From JBEKTY01 sp049515555 (GTDB lineage: Bacteria > Planctomycetota > Planctomycetia > Pirellulales > Thermoguttaceae), in NCBI GenBank assembly GCA_049515555.1, contig JBEKTY010000048.1, positions 1 through 45,964 of the forward strand: a stretch of DNA of 45,964 bases, given 5' to 3'. This document shows, piece after piece, positions 26,284-34,487 of the stretch. Position numbers and translations under genes: made by a program. The notes under the pieces were generated by a model, which saw only the letters and a list, made by a program, of their open reading frames with translations, was not told the DNA's origin and made no database searches. Every line of letters starts with the position of its first letter. Position 1 is the stretch's first letter.

Positions 26284-27600
26284 TCACTCCAGTGTCCAGG
26301 GCTTTCGATATTCGTAGTGCAGCAGGTCGTTCGCTTGCTTGTTGTTCGTGATCAGCTCGCGCTGGGGGTCCCAGTGAAGGGTTGACTGGGTGACCTGCGA
26401 GATGTTGGCCAGCAGCGCCATGCTGGTCGAGCGGTGGCCGATCTCCACGTCGGCGTGGGGCTTTTCGCGCGAGCGCATGCAGTCGAGGAAGTTGCGCGTG
26501 TGGTCGCGCACGTGCTGGCTGTAGCCCTCCTTGAACTGCTGCGAGATCGGCTCCATGCGGAAGTCGCGGTCGTCCTGGTAGCGGCCGCCGCGCTCGGGCA
26601 GCACCTCGAAGCTCGCGTCGCCGACGTAGAGCGCCCCGAGTGTGCCCCGGAACTCGGCAAACGCCTGCCGCGGCATGGCCCGGTTGCCGCTGGTCTCGTA
26701 CTGGGCAAAGCTGCTGAGGTGGCCGGAGGGAAACTGGAAGAGGCCTTCCATCACGTCGGGGATCGTGCGGTCGTCGTCGACCGCGAAACGGCCGCCCAGG
26801 GCCGAGATCAGCGTAGGCCCCAATTCGTCGCCGGTGAGCCAGCGCATGATGTCGAGAAAGTGCACCCCGTTGTCGGCAAATCGCGTGGCATAGAGGTCCC
26901 ACCAGCGGAACTTGAACGGCGTGATCGTGGCCTGGTACGGGCGCATGGGGCGGGGTCCGAGCCACATGTCCCAATCCAGGTCCTTGGGCGGCTCGCTGGC
27001 CGGGGCCTTGCCGATCCCCTCGGGGTACATGTTCGTCGTGTCGAACGCCCGGGTGACGGTGATCTTCCCGAGCTTGCCCGAGGCGATCAGCTTTTTCGCC
27101 TCCTCGTAGGCGTGTCCCGAGCGCCGGTGCGTGCCCATCTGCACAACGCGCTTCGTCTCGCGCGCGACCTCGACCATGCGGCGCCCCTCGCGGATCGTTT
27201 TTGCCAGGGGCTTCTCGCAATAGACGTCCTTGCCGGCCCTGCAGGCCATGATCGTCTGGATGGCGTGCCAGTGGTCGGGCGTGGCCACCAGCACGGCGTC
27301 GATGTCCTTGCGGTCGATGATCTTGCGGAAGTCGGTGTACACGTCGGCCTTGCCGAGGGTATGCTTCGCGTTGGCCTCCTCGACGGTCGACCGCGACACG
27401 TCGCACAGCGCCGGAACCTCGCAGTCCTTGTGCTTGAGGAAGAAATCCAGCACCTGGCAGCCGCGATTGCCGGTGCCGATCACGCCCAGGCGGATCCGGT
27501 CGTTGGCCCCCAGAACCTTGGTGGTCTCCAGGGCGGTCAATCCGACGGTCAGGGCGCCGGTGGTCTTGACAAACTCCCGACGGCTCAAAGGGCTGCTCAT
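26284..27600 (-). CDS. Tat-exported Gfo/Idh/MocA family oxidoreductase
   Basis: 438 residues; NAD(P)-dependent sugar or inositol dehydrogenase fold. Tat signal SRREFVKTTGALTVGLTALE at 6-25. Rossmann motif RLGVIGTGNRG at 37-47, ATPDHWH at 106-112, and the family EKP motif (CEKPLAKT) with K130. The C-terminal domain includes WWDLYATRFADNGVHFLDIM and ends YEYRKPWTLE, as in planctomycete members. GGAGGAG lies 8 nt before the ATG. It is exported despite needing NAD(P), which implies a tightly bound cofactor. It is preceded by the conserved leader at 27628-27699. Confidence 0.92.
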   Translation of the reverse strand: MSSPLSRREFVKTTGALTVGLTALETTKVLGANDRIRLGVIGTGNRGCQVLDFFLKHKDCEVPALCDVSRSTVEEANAKHTLGKADVYTDFRKIIDRKDIDAVLVATPDHWHAIQTIMACRAGKDVYCEKPLAKTIREGRRMVEVARETKRVVQMGTHRRSGHAYEEAKKLIASGKLGKITVTRAFDTTNMYPEGIGKAPASEPPKDLDWDMWLGPRPMRPYQATITPFKFRWWDLYATRFADNGVHFLDIMRWLTGDELGPTLISALGGRFAVDDDRTIPDVMEGLFQFPSGHLSSFAQYETSGNRAMPRQAFAEFRGTLGALYVGDASFEVLPERGGRYQDDRDFRMEPISQQFKEGYSQHVRDHTRNFLDCMRSREKPHADVEIGHRSTSMALLANISQVTQSTLHWDPQRELITNNKQANDLLHYEYRKPWTLE

Positions 27601-27627
27601 GGTTGGTTCTCCTCCTCGGAAACGGTT

Positions 27628-27699
27628 AGGGGCCTCGATCCTGACATCGATCTTTCCGGATTCGCTCCGATCTCCTTGCTAGCCAAGGAGTTACAGTTG
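27628..27699 (-). promoter_or_regulatory. Conserved leader element, copy 3 (before the Gfo/Idh gene)
   Basis: On the - strand it begins with a hairpin CTCCTTG/CAAGGAG (27672-27690) followed by ATCGGAGC and ATCGATGTCAGGATCGAGGCC. The same elements recur at 37020-37091 and (partly) 42724-42768. Here it lies 28 bp upstream of a gene start and has no sigma-factor fragment attached. Confidence 0.7.
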
Positions 27700-27713
27700 C
27701 TCCCCGCCTCACC

Positions 27714-29033
27714 TTACTTGGGCGACTTTACGGGAACAATCTGAAAATGCGGGCTGAGGTTTGCCGGCGGCGGACTTGGCGCTTTGCGGGAAAAGGCAAT
27801 GCCTTCGATCTCCACCAGCAGGTCCGGGCGGCAGACGTCGGCCATGGCGTAGATCGTGGGCAGCTCACCCAGACGCTTCTCGCAGGCCGCGCGGATGCTC
27901 GCGTAGTCCTCTTCCCGCTTAATGTAAACGCGGACGAGCCCCAAGCCTTCCAACGAGGCGCCCAGACCGGACAGACCGTGATGGCAGAGGTTATCTTCGC
28001 AGATCAGGGCCCCGATGTTGTCGAGGGTTTCATGGGTCTGGGCCACCGCGTCGTGGGCGTGCCGCGTTTCGGAATTCGTGATGCTCGCCGTCCCGGAGAC
28101 GAGGATCGTCGCATAGTTGCCGCAGGACAAGGCCATGGCGCGGCTGAATTTCGGCGTCTTCGGGCTGTAGTGCTCGCCATAGTCGAAGGCCGACGTTTGC
28201 CGGGGGTTCTCCAGCGGCACGGCCAGGATGTCCTTGCGATCGGTGGCCAGGGCGATCGCGCTCATCATCACGCGGCGGCCCTCGGTGCCAATGCCCGTGC
28301 TGGCCGGAAAGACCCGCCGACCAGTCTGCTCGTTCCGAGCGGCGGTACATGGTTCCCGGCGGCCGGCCGGCAAACGGTCGGCCAGAAAATGGATATCCTC
28401 GAAAAAGTCGGTCCGCGCACGGTTGAGTTCCTTGTAGCGTTGCGTGGATCCTTCGTCGGCGACGATCCCGCCCAGATAGAGCCAAGTGCGGATCACCTGC
28501 TCGAAACGGATGTTGACGCTGGCCAAGAGCGAGCGCATTTGCTGGAAGGCGTCCAGCGCGCCGTCGTAGACGCTGCTGTTGCCATTCCGCGGAACGACCT
28601 CCGCGCAATGGCACCAGGAGATGTGGTTGTGCCGGGCGATGACCAGTTGCTCGCTGACCCGCTCGATCTGGACCTCGCCAAGGCCGCGGCCGATACCCAG
28701 GGCCTCGATCGCCAGCAGCTTTCCATCACAAGGGGGCTGCGGGATGTAGCTTGTGGCCGGCAACTCCTTGCCGTAGAACTCGTGGATGATCTGGCGGCAC
28801 TCGTCGATCAAACTGACGTTCGGCACGAACACCGCCTGGTGTACGATCGAGCCCCGCGTACCTTGCCCTTGGATCACCGCTTCCATGGTGTGCAGGGCAT
28901 CTTCGGCCTGCTGGCGGAGCGTCAAGCCGCGGCGGGGAACCGCGGCCGCGAACACGTGGCGGACGTCGTTCAGGTCGACAACGGAATAACCGATGCCCTC
29001 ATGCGACGATTTGCAAATGGTATGCGTGGTCAT
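27714..29033 (-). CDS. Tandem RidA/YjgF-like protein, chorismatase-like
   Basis: 439 residues, probably cytoplasmic (no signal peptide). Two RidA-type halves: about 1-170 (QQAEDALHTMEAVIQGQGTR, VFVPNV) and about 270-425 (ILVSGTASITNSETRHAHDA, QTHETLDNIGALI, LVRVYIKREEDYASI). Between them is STGIGTEGRRVMMSAIAL, reminiscent of FkbO/Hyg5-type chorismatases and the pteridine-dependent dioxygenase-annotated family, which share this two-domain trimer fold. Whether it hydrolyses chorismate is unknown. It sits 32 bp after the PPC protein, so it should be co-transcribed. Confidence 0.75.
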   Translation of the reverse strand: MTTHTICKSSHEGIGYSVVDLNDVRHVFAAAVPRRGLTLRQQAEDALHTMEAVIQGQGTRGSIVHQAVFVPNVSLIDECRQIIHEFYGKELPATSYIPQPPCDGKLLAIEALGIGRGLGEVQIERVSEQLVIARHNHISWCHCAEVVPRNGNSSVYDGALDAFQQMRSLLASVNIRFEQVIRTWLYLGGIVADEGSTQRYKELNRARTDFFEDIHFLADRLPAGRREPCTAARNEQTGRRVFPASTGIGTEGRRVMMSAIALATDRKDILAVPLENPRQTSAFDYGEHYSPKTPKFSRAMALSCGNYATILVSGTASITNSETRHAHDAVAQTHETLDNIGALICEDNLCHHGLSGLGASLEGLGLVRVYIKREEDYASIRAACEKRLGELPTIYAMADVCRPDLLVEIEGIAFSRKAPSPPPANLSPHFQIVPVKSPK

Positions 29034-29064
29034 GGGATTGAAGAGGCAGAAGCGCAGGCCTCCC

Positions 29065-31311
29065 CTACTTCGCGATGATCTTAACGTGGATGGCCGGCAA
29101 GGTACGGGTAATCGTCTGCTTGCCCACGGTTGACGTCCCGCTGATGATGATTGTCTCTTGGAGGCCGACGGGCGCCTTGGCGACCGCGGTGATCGTGATG
29201 GTCGCCTCGTCCTTGTCGGCCGGGATGGAAGCGGCCGTCACGGTCACTCCCTGCGCCACGATTCCGTCCTTCGGGGGAGGCGGCGCGTCCGGGGGAGGCG
29301 GCACGAGTGGCGAACGCGGCACGGCGGCCAGCTTCACGGGCAACTTGCCGTCCGCCTTGCGCAGGGCCTTCACCACCAGCTTGGCGGCGCCTCCCTCCTT
29401 CACCTCCAGTACCCGGTCGGGCGGAAGGTCCGACGAGAGCGTATAGAAGGCCGATTCCTTCACTTCCACCACGCATCCCTTCGTCGGGACCCACTCCGTG
29501 ATGTAGAAGGCCTGGACAACCGCCTTGACGGGGACCGCTTTTCGCACGATGGTCTGGCCACCCACGGCGGCCTTGCCCACGATGGTCGGTGAGAACAGCC
29601 CCGGCACGGCGTCGGCCGGGGCCGTGATTGTCAGTTGCGCTTCGGACTGGCCGGCCGGGATCACCGCCCGGCTGGCCGTGAGTCCCGGCGGCAGGCCCTC
29701 GACCGACAGCTCGATCGCGCCGTCGAAATCGTTCTTCCGCAGCGCGGTGACGGCCAAGACGGCGCTGTCGCCTTGGACCACGCGCGCCGAGTCAGTGTTC
29801 AGGCGCAGCACGAAGTCCGGCAGGGCCGGCACGATCTTCAGCCGGTAGGCGTACTCCTCGCCCCCCTTCTCCTGCGCATCGCGGATCCGCAGGACGTAAT
29901 CGCCCGACTTGGGGAAGGTGTAGACCAGGCGGGAGTCGGCCAGGTGCGTCACCAGGGCGTCGCGCGGGTCGATTGTATAGGCCAGGTTGTAAATCGGTTC
30001 GTTCCTCTCGTGAGGCTCCGCGATAGGGTTCGGAGGGTCGTCGTTCTCGTCCAGCTCCTTTCCGGCCGCGTCAAACAGCGTCAACACCGAATCCAGCGGC
30101 GAATCCAGCCGCCGGGCGTCCACCTCCATCAGCAACGTCTGGCCGGCTTCGGCCTTGAATACGAAGTAATCCTCGTCCCCGCTCTTCTGGATGCGGCCGT
30201 TGATCACCACCGGCACCGTCACGCGGTTCGCCTTGGCCGCCGAGTCGTTGGGCTCCTGCTCCATCACCTCCGGCAGGTCGTCCACGGCCAGCGGCACCGC
30301 GTTGGAAGTGACCCCGTTGTGCTTGACGCTCACCCAGCGCACGGGCGGGCTGTCGGCCGGAATCGGCAGGTCCATGTTGCCGGCGGGCAGATTGACGCCG
30401 TGCAGCTCGATCTTCGCGTTGCCGCCCCGCCGCCCGCCCAGCGGGAAAACGTGGGTGACGTAGGGCAGCGCGCCGGCCCTGATCCGGTAGATGAAATCGT
30501 GGCTGCTGCGGTGGAGCACGTCGCGGATTTCCAGAAGGTATTCGCCGTCCTTCTCCACGTTGTGGAACAACACGGGGTCGGGCTTGAAACGAAAATCATC
30601 GACAAACTTCAGCCGCTTGCCATCGGGGTCGTAGAGCGTCATGCAGGCGTCGAGCCACCCGGGCACGGCCCAATAGCTGTAGGGCATGAGTGCCCTTGCC
30701 TGGCACTCGCAAACGACCGTCTGCCCCGCCTTGAGAGGGAGTTTCCAGTAACCGCAGTCCGGTCCGGCTTGGTTCATGGCGAGGTTGTAGATTTGGCCAT
30801 TGAGGACCGCCGGCAAGGATTCGACGCCCACGGCGTCCGTCTTTCGCGAGTTCAGTTTCATCGCGGCCCGCTCCGGGAGTTCATCGACCACAAATCGTCC
30901 CCGCATGGAAACCCCTTCCGGCGTCAGGAGCCGGACGTCGTGTTCGCCCAGTTCGGCGTCGGGGGCGATGGCGATGGTCACGCGGACGGTCTCCGTCGGG
31001 CGTTCGGCGCTGCTGACCCAGGGGCGGCGCGAGGCAGGCGGAACGCCGGGCTTCGGTTCGGCCTTCAGCTCCCCGACAATGCGTGCGTTCAGGCCCTTCC
31101 CGGAGACGTACACACCGGTACTGCCCGCGAGTTGGTTGCCGCAGATGGTCGCTTCGACCGTCGTGCCCCGTTGCCCGCCCGCCGGGAAAATAAAAGGGTT
31201 TGTCGAGGAGGGCGGTGCCCCATGACAAGGCATGGCGAGCAGGAGCGTACCGACCAACAGCGCCGCGGCAAAGCGGCCGAGAACTTCGTCAAGGGGGAAT
31301 CGGTTTCTCAT
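29065..31311 (-). CDS. Large secreted PPC-domain (pre-peptidase C-terminal) protein, module 2
   Basis: 748 residues with signal peptide LGRFAAALLVGTLLLAMPCHG. After it comes an IPT/TIG-like start NPFIFPAGGQRGTTVEATI, then beta-sandwich repeats. PPC-type motifs appear twice: MTLYDPDGKRLKFVDDFRFK (about 220) and LTLFDAAGKELDENDDPPN (about 400), each followed by YLLEIRD or YVLRIRDAQ. The C-terminal third has Ig-like segments (FDGAIELSVEGLPPGLTASR) with a proline hinge. No catalytic residues are seen; it is probably an extracellular or periplasmic binding or scaffold protein. Its paralog is at 37114-39453. Confidence 0.85.
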   Translation of the reverse strand: MRNRFPLDEVLGRFAAALLVGTLLLAMPCHGAPPSSTNPFIFPAGGQRGTTVEATICGNQLAGSTGVYVSGKGLNARIVGELKAEPKPGVPPASRRPWVSSAERPTETVRVTIAIAPDAELGEHDVRLLTPEGVSMRGRFVVDELPERAAMKLNSRKTDAVGVESLPAVLNGQIYNLAMNQAGPDCGYWKLPLKAGQTVVCECQARALMPYSYWAVPGWLDACMTLYDPDGKRLKFVDDFRFKPDPVLFHNVEKDGEYLLEIRDVLHRSSHDFIYRIRAGALPYVTHVFPLGGRRGGNAKIELHGVNLPAGNMDLPIPADSPPVRWVSVKHNGVTSNAVPLAVDDLPEVMEQEPNDSAAKANRVTVPVVINGRIQKSGDEDYFVFKAEAGQTLLMEVDARRLDSPLDSVLTLFDAAGKELDENDDPPNPIAEPHERNEPIYNLAYTIDPRDALVTHLADSRLVYTFPKSGDYVLRIRDAQEKGGEEYAYRLKIVPALPDFVLRLNTDSARVVQGDSAVLAVTALRKNDFDGAIELSVEGLPPGLTASRAVIPAGQSEAQLTITAPADAVPGLFSPTIVGKAAVGGQTIVRKAVPVKAVVQAFYITEWVPTKGCVVEVKESAFYTLSSDLPPDRVLEVKEGGAAKLVVKALRKADGKLPVKLAAVPRSPLVPPPPDAPPPPKDGIVAQGVTVTAASIPADKDEATITITAVAKAPVGLQETIIISGTSTVGKQTITRTLPAIHVKIIAK

Positions 31312-31440
31312 GGTTGATGTTCCAAACGAGCCGACGTTTCCGTTGTTGGCAGCTTCGGTGATTTGAACTTGTTTCGCGATTGGGATTTCGTGCTTCGAAT
31401 TTCGTCGCGGCCCCCGCGCCGCGCTGCGGTGTGTTTCCGT

Positions 31441-32778
31441 TCAGAGAGCGGGAGGCGGGCATGCCTTGCCCGCCAGCGATTGCCGGACCATTTCGGGATT
31501 CTCCAGCGCGGCGAGCTTTTGCGGCGCGGGCTTGGAGCCGCTCGTCTCCCAGCGGATGGCGCCGGGGGTCGAGGTGGCGAAATAGCCCTGAGAGCTGACG
31601 ATCAGCCACTCGTCCGTTCCCGGCGAGAGCTGCACCAGCGTGGCCAGGAGGTTGTGGTCGGGGACGCTCCAGATCTTGACGCTCCCGTCGCCGCTGGCGG
31701 AAGCGACTCGCGTTTTCTCTGCATTGGCGGCCAGCCCATAAACCCAGCCGCTATGACCACGCAGCGTCGTTGCCAGCTCGAATTGCTGCCTCTTCTCGTC
31801 GAACACCTTCACGGTGCTGTCGCTGCTGGCGACGTAGGCCTGGCCTTTGACCCAGACGCAGTCCAAGGGCGTGCGGTCCATTTCGGCCTTGAGGGGCGGC
31901 CACCTCAGCTCGCCGCAGGATTCGAGTGTCCCGCCGTCGCGGCCGCCGGCCACCAGCCCGAATTCAGCGAGGATTTTGGTTGTCCTGCCAGCTTCGGGTT
32001 TGACGTCTTGCGTCTTCCGGATGAAACAACGGCGGACGGGGGCCCCAACTATGTTCTTCGTGGGGGATGGCTTCCAGGTACCGACCTCCCAAACCTGCAC
32101 CGACTTGTCGATGCTCCCGGTCGCCAGATACTTGCCGTCCGGGCTGAAGTCCGTGCTGACCACCGCGAGGGCATGGTCCTTGAGCGTGGTCACGAGCTTC
32201 TTGTCCTCGAGGTTCCACACGTAGGCCGCGGAGTCTCCGCAGCCGCCGGCCAGCAGTTTTCCGTCGGGACTGAGCGCCAGAGAGTAGACCACGCCCTTGG
32301 GCTCCTGGAAGCTCGCGGCCGACTGTCCGCCCGGAAAATCGAAGAGATGCACAGCGCCGGCGACGCAAGGAGTGCCTTCGGCGGCCGCCAGGCCCTTGCC
32401 GCCCTTCGTGAAGACGACCGACTGGACCATGGCGCCGATCTGCCCCACGCCAACCCGCTTGGCGAGCTTGGCCCCCACCAGGTCCCACAACAAGACCTCG
32501 CGATAGCCGCCCACGGCCAACGTGCTTCCGTCCGGGCTGAAGGCCACGGCCGAGAGCGGCAGGGCCCTGCCGCAGGTCACCACGCAATCCGGCCCTGGAG
32601 TCGGCGGGACCGACGTGGGCTTTTCGGAGGATTTCGCCGTGGGCTTCTCCGGCACGACCCAAGTCGAGATCGTCAACGATCGCTTCTGGAGAGAGACCGG
32701 CGTGGCCGATTGCGCCGGGGCAAACGAAGTGTACCCCAGCGCTACCAGCAAGGCGGCGGAGCCGCAGCCGAAGAACAT
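31441..32778 (-). CDS. Secreted WD40-repeat protein
   Basis: 445 residues from ATG 32778; the upstream frame lies in a repeat. Signal peptide FFGCGSAALLVALGYTSFAPA. At least five WD40 blades: LSAVAFSPDGSTLAVGG, VYSLALSPDGKLLAGG...YVWNL, VVSTDFSPDGKYLATGS...QVWEV, VKVFD and LRGHSGWVYGLA...VKIWSV, so one propeller with a degenerate blade or two. It probably mediates protein contacts outside the cytoplasm. It lies between DUF1501 and PPC genes in module 2 and has no counterpart in module 1. Confidence 0.85.
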   Translation of the reverse strand: MFFGCGSAALLVALGYTSFAPAQSATPVSLQKRSLTISTWVVPEKPTAKSSEKPTSVPPTPGPDCVVTCGRALPLSAVAFSPDGSTLAVGGYREVLLWDLVGAKLAKRVGVGQIGAMVQSVVFTKGGKGLAAAEGTPCVAGAVHLFDFPGGQSAASFQEPKGVVYSLALSPDGKLLAGGCGDSAAYVWNLEDKKLVTTLKDHALAVVSTDFSPDGKYLATGSIDKSVQVWEVGTWKPSPTKNIVGAPVRRCFIRKTQDVKPEAGRTTKILAEFGLVAGGRDGGTLESCGELRWPPLKAEMDRTPLDCVWVKGQAYVASSDSTVKVFDEKRQQFELATTLRGHSGWVYGLAANAEKTRVASASGDGSVKIWSVPDHNLLATLVQLSPGTDEWLIVSSQGYFATSTPGAIRWETSGSKPAPQKLAALENPEMVRQSLAGKACPPPAL

Positions 32779-33038
32779 GTGGCGGCCGCGTAGATTGCGA
32801 GATACCAATGCAAAATGCAAGACGTAAATTGCAAATTGCAAAAGGAATCCCGCTCCGGCCCGCTCCCCACTCTTACATTCTACATTTTGCATTTTGCATT
32901 CCTCCAAGCCATAGCCGACGACGCCAAGCAGAGAATTTGAGCGCCCCGCGCACCAACGTGCCGCCCCTCGCCCATCCCTAATCCCTAATCCCTAATCCCT
33001 AATCCCCAATCCCCAATCCCTAATCCCCAATCCCTCCT
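32779..33038. repeat. Repeat-filled spacer: AAATTGCAAAA/TTTTGCATTT elements and CCCTAATC 8-mers
   Basis: 32806-32905 holds an imperfect inverted repeat built of TTGCAAATTGCAAAA-like and TACATTTTGCATTTTGCATT-like arms. 32973-33036 is a run of CCCTAATC/CCCAATC units. No gene is supported here. Confidence 0.8.
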
Positions 33039-34442
33039 CTACATGATCTCCTTCAAGATCCCGCCCCTGGGCCACCCGCAGGCGTTGGCGGCGCTGACGT
33101 AGGCCACGCAGCCACTGGGATTGGGTAGCCTGCCGTTGGGGTCGATACCCATCAACTGGTAAACGCTCTCCCAAAGGTCCCAGGGATAGACGGGCCGCGT
33201 CTTGATGTAGGCGCCGATTTCGTCGCTTTCGCCCACCACCTTGCCCCCCTTGAAGCCGCCGCCGGCGACGACCGTCGAAAAACAGGCATTCCAGTGGTTT
33301 CGGCCGCCGTCAAACTCGCCGGGATACGTCTTGGGTTTGGGCTCCCAGAAGGGCGATAAACCCATCTCGCTGAAGAGGACCACGATGGTGTGTTCCAGCA
33401 TGCCCCGCTCGGCCAAATCCTCGATCAAGGCCGATACGGCGCGGTCCAGCATTGAACCCATCAGCTTCAGCCACCTGATTAGTGGCCCGTGCATGTGCCA
33501 GCAGGCGTCCCCGACACTCGAAAAGGTGACCGAGGTGCAAGGAACGCCATACTCGGCCATCCGCCGGGCCAAGAGACAGCTCTGGCCGTAGTAGTCGCGG
33601 CCGTAACGGTCCCGCAACGAGTCCTTCTCCTGCGATATGTCGAACGCCTTCTTGGCATCGCCGGTCATATAGCGAAACGCGGCATCCCGCAGCGCGTCCG
33701 CAGTCTTGAAGGCCTCCGGCTTCTCTTTGGGCTTGGCGCCTACGGCCTGCAGCAGGTCGCGCCGCCTGGCGATCTGCTTCTCCTCTGCGGCAGAACCCAC
33801 CACTCCCGGGCCCCGGAATCCCTTGTTGTTGGGATCTCCTAGCCAGAAGGCCTGGTACTCGAGGGGCAGGAACCCATTGGTCGCTTCACCAACCCGGGAG
33901 GGGATGCAAACCCAAGGCGGGATATCGCCCTTGTAACTCCCGTCCTCCCGCTTCTTGAATCCCACGACGGCGCCGACTGCGGGGTATTTCAGCTTCGCCG
34001 ACGGGTGCGTGCTGGCCACGCCGCGGATGCCGAAACCAGACGGGTCGCCGACCGGAGGAATCGCGTTGCAATGCATGGTATATCCGCCGTGGCCGCCGCC
34101 CGGCGCGGTCTGCGAGCGGATGATGCTGTACTTATCGGCCAACTTGGCCATGAGTGGCAAGACCTCGGTGATCTCGATGCCCGGCACGTTCGTCGGGATC
34201 GGTTTGAAGAAGCTGCGGCTCGTGATTGGGGCGTTGGGCTTGGGATCGAACGTGTCGATGTGCGTAAAGCCGCCTTCCGTGGCAATTGCGATCAAGGACT
34301 TTGCCTTGGCCTTCGGAACGCCGGGCGTGGACTCCGTAAAGGCCACGGTGCTCATCCCGCCTGCCAGGCCCAGCCCCAGCGCGCCGGCGCCGGTGGCCCG
34401 AAGGAATTCGCGCCGATCGATTCCGCTTGGATTATTCCACAT
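33039..34442 (-). CDS. DUF1501 family Tat-exported protein, module 2
   Basis: 467 residues. Tat signal DRREFLRATGAGALGLGLAG. DUF1501 has an alkaline phosphatase/sulfatase-like fold: FTHIDTFDPKP near 60, an S-Q-T segment (YSIIRSQTAPGGGHGGYTMH), VGDACWHMHG, VVLFSEMGLSPF and WNACFSTVVAGGGFKGGKVVG. The usual EFGRTP after the beta strand is replaced by SEMGLSPF. Enzymatic activity is unknown; in planctomycetes DUF1501 genes almost always pair with DUF1549/1553 genes, as here with a 45-bp gap. WD40 and PPC genes follow. Confidence 0.92.
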   Translation of the reverse strand: MWNNPSGIDRREFLRATGAGALGLGLAGGMSTVAFTESTPGVPKAKAKSLIAIATEGGFTHIDTFDPKPNAPITSRSFFKPIPTNVPGIEITEVLPLMAKLADKYSIIRSQTAPGGGHGGYTMHCNAIPPVGDPSGFGIRGVASTHPSAKLKYPAVGAVVGFKKREDGSYKGDIPPWVCIPSRVGEATNGFLPLEYQAFWLGDPNNKGFRGPGVVGSAAEEKQIARRRDLLQAVGAKPKEKPEAFKTADALRDAAFRYMTGDAKKAFDISQEKDSLRDRYGRDYYGQSCLLARRMAEYGVPCTSVTFSSVGDACWHMHGPLIRWLKLMGSMLDRAVSALIEDLAERGMLEHTIVVLFSEMGLSPFWEPKPKTYPGEFDGGRNHWNACFSTVVAGGGFKGGKVVGESDEIGAYIKTRPVYPWDLWESVYQLMGIDPNGRLPNPSGCVAYVSAANACGWPRGGILKEIM

Positions 34443-34487
34443 GGCTCGGTCTCCTGTTTGAAAGGGAAAATGGGATGCTCGTATTCT

